64,000 bases of DNA from Lachnospiraceae bacterium (GTDB lineage: Bacteria; Bacillota; Clostridia; Lachnospirales; Lachnospiraceae): positions 1-64,000 of the forward strand of contig CAJTIR010000004.1 of NCBI GenBank assembly GCA_910576385.1, written 5' to 3'. The stretch's first letter is position 1, and every line of letters begins with the position of its first letter. The notes below the pieces were generated by a model. The model worked only from the letters and a program-made list of their open reading frames with translations, did no database searches and was not told where the DNA came from. A program made the position numbers and the translations under genes. Of this stretch, positions 23,778 through 29,723 are shown piece after piece.

Positions 23778-23921
23778 ATGGAAAACAGCGGAGCTGTCCA
23801 TCAACATGGTTTGGAAAAATTCATGGAGGAACAGAAAGAGAAATACATCTGCCAAAAATGTGGTGGAATCATTTCTATTCACGATAGAGAATGTAGTGAG
23901 TGTCAAGAAAAAATGAATTAA
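23778..23921 (+). pseudogene. DUF3795 C-terminal fragment
   Basis: From ATG 23778, a 47-residue reading frame carries the cysteine signature of DUF3795 tails: KYICQKCGGIISIHDRECSE followed by CQEKMN. The N-terminal cysteines are missing. It overlaps the out-of-frame end of the methyltransferase fragment, marking the joint. It could be translated as a mini zinc ribbon but is more likely debris. Confidence 0.55.
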
Positions 23922-23931
23922 GGAAATCCGA

Positions 23932-24747
23932 ATGGGAGGAACGCAATCATTGTCAGATAGAAAAGTCATATTACAGTTTACAGTTTTAACCTTTTGTATT
24001 GCATATGGTGTATCTGGTGTTTTGATTGCTCTTGGGCAATTCGGATATAAGGTTTATAGTTTGGTTAATTCTTTACAACAATTTGCAATGAATATACCTT
24101 TTGCTATCTATATTTTATCTCCCGCGATTGCCTCTTATGTTGTTCTGAAGAAGAATAACAATGTAACAGGTTTTCCAGAATGGTTAAAAACAGTCTTTTT
24201 TGCAAAAAATAAAATTTCCGTCTATTTGTTTATTGTAACAGGGATTGCTTTGTATTTTGGGACACACATAATTGTATCGGGCTGTGATGGAATAGCGCTT
24301 CCCTTTTACATGTTTTTTCTGTCCTTGCCAGGGAATTTCATCATTGGCGGCATGGAGGAAGCGGGGTGGATGTATGTATTGCAACCCAGATTGGACAAAA
24401 AATACGGCTTTGTTCTTTCTTCTTTTTTAGTTGGAATGATTTGGGCATTTTGGCATATCCCTCTCTTTTTTATTCCCGGAACGAATCACTGTGACGGGCT
24501 GATTAATTTCTGGATGTTCAATGTTCAAGTCATGTCGTTAAGTTTTTTTAGAGGGGCAATCTACAAAATAGCAGGAAAAGGCTATGTGTTTGTGTATGTG
24601 CTTTTCCATACTATGTTCAACGCTGCATCCTCTCTGTTTGGCTCCATAATGATGACGTGGACGGGAACGATTGCCGCAAATGCTGTAATGATTCTTTTTT
24701 CAATAACAATCATTACTGTATACAACAAATCTAAGAAAATAAATTAA
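23932..24747 (+). CDS. CPBP-family intramembrane protease
   Basis: A 271-residue membrane protein of the CPBP (Abi) family with about seven to eight membrane helices. Catalytic motifs are in place: GGMEEAGWMYVL (motif 1, Glu-Glu; the usual Arg after Trp is Met), WAFWHIPLFF (motif 2) and LFHTMFNAASS (motif 3, His and Asn). Members are glutamic-type proteases that process peptides, including bacteriocin self-immunity. The start has cgaatgggaggaacg around it. ATG 23932 itself lies in the purine stretch and an internal GTG/TTG is possible. Apparently intact. Confidence 0.85.
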   Translation: MGGTQSLSDRKVILQFTVLTFCIAYGVSGVLIALGQFGYKVYSLVNSLQQFAMNIPFAIYILSPAIASYVVLKKNNNVTGFPEWLKTVFFAKNKISVYLFIVTGIALYFGTHIIVSGCDGIALPFYMFFLSLPGNFIIGGMEEAGWMYVLQPRLDKKYGFVLSSFLVGMIWAFWHIPLFFIPGTNHCDGLINFWMFNVQVMSLSFFRGAIYKIAGKGYVFVYVLFHTMFNAASSLFGSIMMTWTGTIAANAVMILFSITIITVYNKSKKIN

Positions 24748-24776
24748 AAAATTATGATTTTAGGAGGTACATATCT

Positions 24777-25109
24777 ATGAAGGATAGGATTGCATACTGC
24801 GGATTGGACTGTGAAAAGTGTGACGCATATCTTGCAACAATCAATGACGACCAGGCGTTGCGTGAGAAAACTGCAAAACGATGGGCCGAGTTAAATAATG
24901 CTCCCATTTTACCTGAACATATCAACTGTGAGGGATGTCGGGTTGATGGAATTAAAACTGTATTCTGCGATAGTCTTTGCGGAATTCGCCAGTGCGCATT
25001 GAAAAAAGGTGTGACGACATGCGGTGACTGTTCAGACATGGAAAAATGTCAGACTGTTGGGGAGATTATCTCAAATTGTCCCGAAGCTTTGGATAACCTG
25101 AAAGGGTAA
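24777..25109 (+). CDS. DUF3795 cysteine-rich protein
   Basis: A 110-residue protein with the DUF3795 layout: IAYCGLDCEKCDAYLATIND, then NCEGCRVDG, CDSLCGIRQCAL and TCGDCSDMEKC. That is about a dozen cysteines in pairs that probably bind zinc. It has no known activity. A good ribosome site (aggaggtacatatct) precedes the ATG. A second intact family member is at 39846 on the other side of the inserted mobilizable element, and a tail fragment is at 23778, so this family has been shuffled repeatedly here. Confidence 0.85.
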   Translation: MKDRIAYCGLDCEKCDAYLATINDDQALREKTAKRWAELNNAPILPEHINCEGCRVDGIKTVFCDSLCGIRQCALKKGVTTCGDCSDMEKCQTVGEIISNCPEALDNLKG

Positions 25110-25152
25110 ACAAGATACTCTGACAACTTTCATTTTATTGAGGATAACACAA

Positions 25153-25625
25153 ATGAATTTAACTTTTAGAAATGCAGAACGGAAAGATACTTTGTTGATC
25201 CTGCAATTTATCAAAGAACTTGCAGATTACGAAAAAAAGCTGAACGAAGTAGTGGCTGACGAGGCCACGCTTGAAACATGGATTTTCGATAAACAAAAGC
25301 AGAAGTCATTTTTGCTGTTGAAGATGGAAAAGAGGTTGGATTTGCGCTGTTTTTCCAAAACTTTTCTACGTTCTTAGGACGAGCCGGTATTTATCTGGAG
25401 GATCTGTATGTCAAACCGGAATGCCGCGGGAAAGGTTATGGAAAAGCTCTTTTGAAAAAATTAGCATCCATCGCTGTGGAACGTGGCTGCGGACGGCTTG
25501 AATGGTGGTGCATTGACTGGAACAAACCCAGCATTGACTTTTATCTGTCGCTTGGAGCAGAGGCCATGTCTGATTGGACAGTCTATCGTATTGCAGGCAA
25601 TACATTAACACAGCTTGCTGAGTAA
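25153..25625 (+). pseudogene. Frameshifted GNAT acetyltransferase
   Basis: The first 47 codons read LTFRNAERKDTLLILQFIKE, typical of a GNAT enzyme. At the T run near 25306-25315 the frame shifts by one. The rest is found in another frame as VEDGKEVGFALFF, IYLEDLYVKPECRGKGYGKA (acetyl-CoA motif) and WCIDWNKPSIDFYLSLGAE, ending TQLAE and a stop at 25625. A single indel explains the break, so inactivation is recent or a sequencing error. Otherwise it is full length (about 157 residues), of the spermidine/thialysine acetyltransferase-like type. Confidence 0.85.
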
Positions 25626-25727
25626 TATCAGTGACATGGCAGACAGAGAGGCCATTTTGGGGTATTCTGAATCCTTGGGATTATTGGTTAAGGCGGTTTT
25701 CAAGATGAATGAAAGGATGGGTGCTTA

Positions 25728-26333
25728 ATGAAAGAAATTATAAACTTCATTGAAGAGAATGTAAATGGCAAAACGCTGTTTACAAAGGAATTGGTTTATG
25801 AACTGGAAGATGGTACATTACAAGGCGTATACTCTGACCAAATATCATTTTCCAATTTTAAATATTCGCAAAGTGGATTTCAGATAGATATGTTTATTAT
25901 ATCTAACGAAAAAATATGGCTGATTGGTAAGAAAAGAGAACGAGAAAAATTAAGAAAGGATTTCAGCTCTGTATCCTTGTTTCGTTTTGAATTGGCGAAA
26001 CGAAAAAGCACAAACGCAATCACGGGTTACTTTCGTTTTGTTTCTGCTTCAGGGAAAAATGTGGCAGCAGAGGCTATTGTAAGTGGGATTTATGATGTAC
26101 GTCTTGAAAATGGGGTGCTGAAATTATCGGAGGACCAGGCTTTATATCGAGATCAGCCGATACAAGACGAGCGTTACAAGTCTGTTGCTTTTCAATCGGA
26201 ACATCGTTTTTATTGCATAGACAGAAAACTGCACTATGAATACAATGGACGGTCTTTCGATGTGGATCCTGAAACTATGACGCGCAGCGATAGCTCCGAT
26301 ACATTTCCGCCGTTTATTTCAATCGAGAAGTAG
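25728..26333 (+). CDS. Hypothetical protein, second paralogue
   Basis: A 201-residue protein collinear with the one at 21937 (MKEIINFIEENVNGKTLFTK against MKEIINFIEMNVDGRTLVTK). Differences are spread evenly and the frame is open, so it has been kept under some selection. The function is unknown. It is followed by a degraded 3' remnant of the IMPase gene and a boundary repeat, mirroring the unit at 21937-23480. Start context: gaaaggatgggtgctta. Confidence 0.6.
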   Translation: MKEIINFIEENVNGKTLFTKELVYELEDGTLQGVYSDQISFSNFKYSQSGFQIDMFIISNEKIWLIGKKREREKLRKDFSSVSLFRFELAKRKSTNAITGYFRFVSASGKNVAAEAIVSGIYDVRLENGVLKLSEDQALYRDQPIQDERYKSVAFQSEHRFYCIDRKLHYEYNGRSFDVDPETMTRSDSSDTFPPFISIEK

Positions 26334-26349
26334 ACCAACAAATATTTGA

Positions 26350-26508
26350 GGCGATTCTACGAAAAAGCCGCTTGATTCGAGAAAAGGCAGCAACGGAGCA
26401 GGAACAAACGGATATTTCCATACAGAACTGTTGAATCTGCTTTGAACTGTGTGTTTCTTTTACGGAAATTGACGAGATATAGCAATACTTTTAAGGAGCT
26501 AATATCTC
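26350..26508 (+). pseudogene. IMPase 3' remnant
   Basis: This aligns with the last 35 codons and 3' flank of the IMPase gene (23297-23456): aaaagccgcttgat, gaacaaacggata, then gtgtgttt and caatacttttaa. No long frame remains. Together with the paralogue at 25728 it shows that a two-gene unit was duplicated and one IMPase copy deleted. The rest of 26334-26662 holds only the boundary repeat and the attachment site. Confidence 0.7.
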
Positions 26509-26540
26509 AAAGAGGAATCGACAAATCACAATTTGTGGAG
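26488..26540 (+). repeat. Module-boundary repeat copy 4
   Basis: cttttaaggagctaata, gaggaatcgacaaatc, then the hairpin ACAAAT-CACA-ATTTGT and gtggagag. It is the most diverged copy and the last before the inserted mobilizable element. Confidence 0.6.
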
Positions 26541-26608
26541 AGATTTCTTGAACTTTCCTTATTTTACAGGCTTTCCAGCCCCTTAGATAGTGAAATGATA
26601 TGTATTTT

Positions 26609-26626
26609 CCCTTATTTTTGCCCTTA
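26609..26626. repeat. Candidate attachment repeat, left (int side)
   Basis: CCCTTATTTTTGCCCTTA lies about 40 bp from the integrase stop. It matches 16 of 18 positions of 38535-38552. It is followed by an inverted gggaaataagggaa that could be an integrase site. These two sites would bound a 12-kb mobilizable element. Confidence 0.6.
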
Positions 26627-26662
26627 TGCGGAATCCGCAAGGGAAATAAGGGAAATTTTTAG

Positions 26663-27883
26663 TTAAGCATTGCTCGCTACTTTATCAAGAAGTCTTGCGG
26701 AATCCCGCTTTGCTTTTCTTGTTGAGTGAGCGTAAATATTCATTGTGGTACTGACATCAGAGTGTCCTAACAGTTCCTGTACATCTTTCGGAGCAGCCCC
26801 ATTGGAAAGCAGGTTGCTGGTGTAAGTGTGACGCAACTGGTGAAAATGAAAATCTTCAAATCCTTCCAGCTTCTTTGCCACTGATCTGCATACAATGCTG
26901 AGTGTACTCGGCAGTTCCAAAGAGCCATCTGGTCGCAGGCAGACAAAGGAGATTTCTTTGTAGTCGGCTGGGACTTCCTGTGTTCCGTCAAGATGATAGT
27001 ATTCATAATATATCCTGTTTTTTACATGCACTTCTTTGTAGTAATTGCGGTGATATAGTTCACCATATTGCATCCGGTTTTTGAGCTGTTCTTTTCTGAC
27101 AGCTTTCAGTATTTCAGTCAGAGTATCGCCAAAATCAACAATCCTTACTTTCTTTCGCTTTGTTGGTCCGATAATATTTTTGTGTTTCATTCCGTCGTAG
27201 CGGATACTGCGTTTTATGGTAAGGCATTGTTCCTCAAGGTTAATGTCCTGCCATGTAAGGCCACAGGTTTCCCCGATACGGAGTCCGGCATAATATGCAA
27301 TCTGGATTGGCAGAATGGCAGGTGGATTTTTCTTTTCCAGATAGTTGATAAGTCTCTCATAGTCTTCGTGTGAAATTGGCTGTGTGCCTTCTTCTACTTC
27401 ATCATCGGAAAACAGATCGACTTCTTCAGCCTGCCTTTTCAACTTGATATATTGCATCGGATTGAAGCTGATTAGCTGTTTTGGAAATACCGCAAAACGG
27501 AAAGACTGCTGTAACACTGCGGAAAAAGAATGGATATAATCTTTGCTGTATCCTTTTCTTACTTTTCCATCAGGAAATTCGCCACCGAATGTAAGCAGAT
27601 CGAGGAAACTCTGTAAATGTTCAGCAGTAACCGTTTTCAACTTGCGTTCTGCAATCGGGTGTTTCTTGATACATCGGATTGCACCAAGATAATTTTCCAC
27701 TGTACTATTGCTGAGTGTTCCAACTTTCAGTTCTTCTTCCGCCCACATATCCAGAAGTTCTCCTACCGTAAAACTGTCTGCCTTTGCGACAAACTTCTTA
27801 TTTTCATAATCTTCCAGTGCTTTGCGGAGAAGCTTTTCCGTCTCACTTTTGCTCTCGGTTCCGGCATATTCCTTCTGAACCAT
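26663..27883 (-). CDS. int: Tyrosine integrase of mobilizable element, 5' end frameshifted
   Basis: A 406-residue tyrosine recombinase: N-terminal SAM-like domain (FTVGELLDMWAEEELKVGTL), catalytic Arg in AGLRIGETCGLTW, HFHQLRHTYTSNL, LLGHSDVSTTMNIYAH with the Tyr nucleophile. The true start should be the ATG at 27959 (MAKGSVRKK). However, an A8 run near 27938 puts the next 25 codons (KWYYRFYVEDASGK) out of frame, and a TAA precedes them in the correct frame. Only the internal ATG at 27883 is usable. The missing residues belong to the arm-binding domain, so integration efficiency may be impaired while the catalytic part is intact. Confidence 0.88.
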   Translation of the reverse strand: MVQKEYAGTESKSETEKLLRKALEDYENKKFVAKADSFTVGELLDMWAEEELKVGTLSNSTVENYLGAIRCIKKHPIAERKLKTVTAEHLQSFLDLLTFGGEFPDGKVRKGYSKDYIHSFSAVLQQSFRFAVFPKQLISFNPMQYIKLKRQAEEVDLFSDDEVEEGTQPISHEDYERLINYLEKKNPPAILPIQIAYYAGLRIGETCGLTWQDINLEEQCLTIKRSIRYDGMKHKNIIGPTKRKKVRIVDFGDTLTEILKAVRKEQLKNRMQYGELYHRNYYKEVHVKNRIYYEYYHLDGTQEVPADYKEISFVCLRPDGSLELPSTLSIVCRSVAKKLEGFEDFHFHQLRHTYTSNLLSNGAAPKDVQELLGHSDVSTTMNIYAHSTRKAKRDSARLLDKVASNA

Positions 27884-28025
27884 TTTACCGCTTGCGTCCT
27901 CTACATAGAAGCGATAGTACCATTTTTATCCTTTTTTTTTCTAACAGATCCTTTTGCCATAATCGTATGTCTCCTTTCGATATCAGACAATCGGAACTGT
28001 TGAAATGCTTCTTGCGTGTAGGCAT

Positions 28026-28045
28026 CTTATGGACAAGTCCATAAG
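28026..28045. repeat. 9-bp palindrome near xis/int
   Basis: CTTATGGAC and GTCCATAAG are separated by two bases. The left arm plus AA recurs exactly at the oriT (29450-29460). It lies in the 173-bp noncoding gap between int and the regulator operon. It may be a binding site for a relaxosome or recombination protein. Confidence 0.4.
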
Positions 28046-28120
28046 CCAATTCGCCACTCGTCAAATCTGTAAACAGCTTGACTCGCTTGCGCTCATTTTA
28101 TCATAACTCCGATTATCTTA

Positions 28121-28306
28121 CTATACCGATTCAGAATCTTCGTACATAACTTCGGATAAAAGATTTGCAAGCCTTTGTTCTGCTGTTTCCGGTTTCTTGG
28201 AATAGAGCCTTACAATATCTGCCATGTCGTTAAATGCGTTGACAGTATGGGTGATCTCCCTGAGAAACATAATCTCGTTATATTCATCGTTCGATTCAAA
28301 CCCCAT
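28121..28306 (-). CDS. Small hypothetical protein after XRE regulator
   Basis: A 61-residue acidic helical protein (MGFESNDEYNEIMFLREITH at the start). Its ATG overlaps the stop of the XRE gene by one base (TAATG), so it is translated by coupling. No known domain. It may be a partner or anti-repressor of the regulator. The upstream frame remains open beyond the ATG, so a longer protein reading through from another start cannot be excluded. Confidence 0.5.
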   Translation of the reverse strand: MGFESNDEYNEIMFLREITHTVNAFNDMADIVRLYSKKPETAEQRLANLLSEVMYEDSESV

Positions 28307-28683
28307 TACTTTGGCAATGTCCGCTCTTTGGGATTGCCCTTGTAATTCTTGCAGGCGTGCTGGAATGAATCCAGAAACAGTTCATATTGCTTTAACATTA
28401 ATAGCAGTAAGTCTTTAGAAAAAGCATCTTCTGTTTTAGTAAGGTCAAGAGGTAACTGTTTGAGAATATCACTCATCGCATCACGAATCTGTAATTCCCT
28501 TTTATCCGTAATGTCGGTTTCATATTCATCGGTTTCCCCTTTGAGCCATTCAATAGATACATGAAGTGCTTCCGAGAGACCTTCCAGCACCATCTTTTTG
28601 GTATTGTCAATCGAACCGTTCTCATAACGCAGGATTGTAGAAGCTGTAACTCCCATCTTCTCTGCGAAAATTGAATAATGCAA
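28306..28683 (-). CDS. XRE-family regulator of mobilizable element
   Basis: A 125-residue protein with a helix-turn-helix (YSIFAEKMGVTASTILRYEN) followed by a helical C-terminal domain. The first helix of the fold is very short if translation starts at the TTG at 28683, and no ribosome site is evident. The frame is open further upstream into the xis promoter region, so the 5' end may be lost or the start lies upstream. It is divergent from xis with a 20-bp gap, so it probably controls xis and the int/xis switch. Confidence 0.65.
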   Translation of the reverse strand: MHYSIFAEKMGVTASTILRYENGSIDNTKKMVLEGLSEALHVSIEWLKGETDEYETDITDKRELQIRDAMSDILKQLPLDLTKTEDAFSKDLLLLMLKQYELFLDSFQHACKNYKGNPKERTLPK

Positions 28684-28703
28684 TTTAAAAGGAAGGTGAT
28701 CAC

Positions 28704-28934
28704 ATGACGCAAAGAAAGCTTGCTTTATCTATTGAGGAAGCTGCTGATTATACGGGAATCGGCAGGAACACCCTGAGAAAACTGGTGGAGTGGAAGAAAC
28801 TTCCGGTATTAAAGGTCGGGAGGAAAGTCCTGATTAAAACGGATATGCTGGAACTCTTCATGGAAGCCAACGAGGGCAGGGACTTGAGGGATAAGGGAAA
28901 TGTGAAAGCAGTCACAAGAAACGGTTCAGCTTAA
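28704..28934 (+). CDS. xis: Excisionase (Xis, MerR/HTH_17-like)
   Basis: A 76-residue excisionase: LALSIEEAADYTGIGRNTLR, then KLVEWKKLPVLKVGRKVLIK and a C-terminal basic tail. This is the compact winged helix-turn-helix of Tn916-type Xis proteins, which bend DNA at the element ends to favour excision. The ATG follows aaaggaaggtgatcac. It points away from int, and a stem-loop follows. This differs from the DUF6462 excisionase-like proteins of the other elements. Confidence 0.85.
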   Translation: MTQRKLALSIEEAADYTGIGRNTLRKLVEWKKLPVLKVGRKVLIKTDMLELFMEANEGRDLRDKGNVKAVTRNGSA

Positions 28935-28937
28935 AAA

Positions 28938-28959
28938 GGCGGTTTCCGAAGAAACCGCC
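28938..28959 (+). terminator. Hairpin after xis
   Basis: GGCGGTTTC and GAAACCGCC with a CGAA tetraloop, a very stable stem. No T run follows (AAAGGTTC), so it may serve as an mRNA-stabilising or protein-binding stem instead of a strict terminator. Confidence 0.5.
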
Positions 28960-29080
28960 AAAGGTTCTATCAGACCGAAGTCATGATATACCTACACGCA
29001 AGCAGATTATACCATGTATTTCGTCTGACGGACAACAGGAAACTTATGTTTGGAAGAAAAGAGAAAGGACGATGATATTT

Positions 29081-29395
29081 ATGGCAAGATCAACAAAGAG
29101 TTATGAGGAGCGTATGCTCCAGTTGGAAAAGAAAGAACAGGAAAGCCTTGAGAAAGCGAAACAGTACGCAGCACAGAAACGGGAACTGAAGAAACGTCAG
29201 AAATATGTGGAAACGAAAAAACGAACCCACAGGCTCTGCCAGATTGGCGGTGCGGTGGAATCAGTGCTTGGCTCTGCGATTGAGGAAGAAGATATTCCAA
29301 AGCTGATCGGCTTCTTAAAAAGGCAGGAAGCAAACGGAAAGTTTTTCTCAAAGGCAATGCAGAAAGAGCCAGTTGCAAATACGGAGGAAGTGTAA
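29081..29395 (+). CDS. DUF3847 protein (probable relaxosome accessory)
   Basis: A 104-residue protein: a basic coiled-coil first half (YEERMLQLEKKEQESLEKAK) and a C-terminal part with CQIGGAVESVLGSAIEEEDI. DUF3847 proteins sit immediately upstream of MobA/MobL relaxases in Firmicutes elements and have the size and composition of MobC-type accessory proteins. ATG 29081 (MARSTKSY) agrees with the family start. ATG 29072 is nearer to gaaaggacg and is the alternative. The oriT follows within 60 bp. Confidence 0.75.
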   Translation: MARSTKSYEERMLQLEKKEQESLEKAKQYAAQKRELKKRQKYVETKKRTHRLCQIGGAVESVLGSAIEEEDIPKLIGFLKRQEANGKFFSKAMQKEPVANTEEV

Positions 29396-29439
29396 TGCCG
29401 GAGGGAGTGGGTTTTCCATTCCCTTCATTGCTTTTTCAT

Positions 29440-29475
29440 GAAGGGCGCACTTATGGACAACCAGAGGTTGTCCGT
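29440..29475 (-). other. oriT of RSF1010/pSK41 (MOBQ) type
   Basis: On the minus strand the sequence contains an inverted repeat (GGACAACC, loop of three, GGTTGTCC; 29455-29473) followed by ATAAGTGCGCCCT. That matches the nic core TAAGTGCG/CCCT of the RSF1010/pSK41 family. Orientation and distance of repeat and core are as in that family. The rest of 29396-29723 has no credible gene. It contains a second hairpin (TTGCCAC/GTGGCAA, 29482-29497) and two imperfect copies of GGCACTCTTmCGCAGAGGGCG (about 29571 and 29619). Confidence 0.75.
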
Positions 29476-29723
29476 ATAAGTTTGCCACAGGTGGCAACCG
29501 GTCTACGCTTACGCTTGCCGGGCTCGTTCCGTCGGCGGGCATTTCATGCAGACCTGCTCATGCCGCAGGAGGCACTCTTCGCCAGAGGGGCGCATTCCAT
29601 GCAGGCTGTTATGCACAGGGCACTCTTACGCAGAGGGCGTTCCGGCAGATACTATTTTCTTTTAGGAAAAACGTTACTTGCCGGAAATCAAAGCCGGATA
29701 CGGCAGAAAGGGGGAAACAGATT

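Noticed and set aside
19651..26540. Canonical integron attC array
   Set aside because: The boundary motif lacks the attC core pattern (GTTRRRY with paired simple sites), and no integron integrase is present, so only a cassette-like pattern is claimed.
26442..26666. 74-codon ORF before the integrase stop
   Set aside because: It covers the IMPase remnant, the boundary repeat and the attachment site. No ribosome site or homology.
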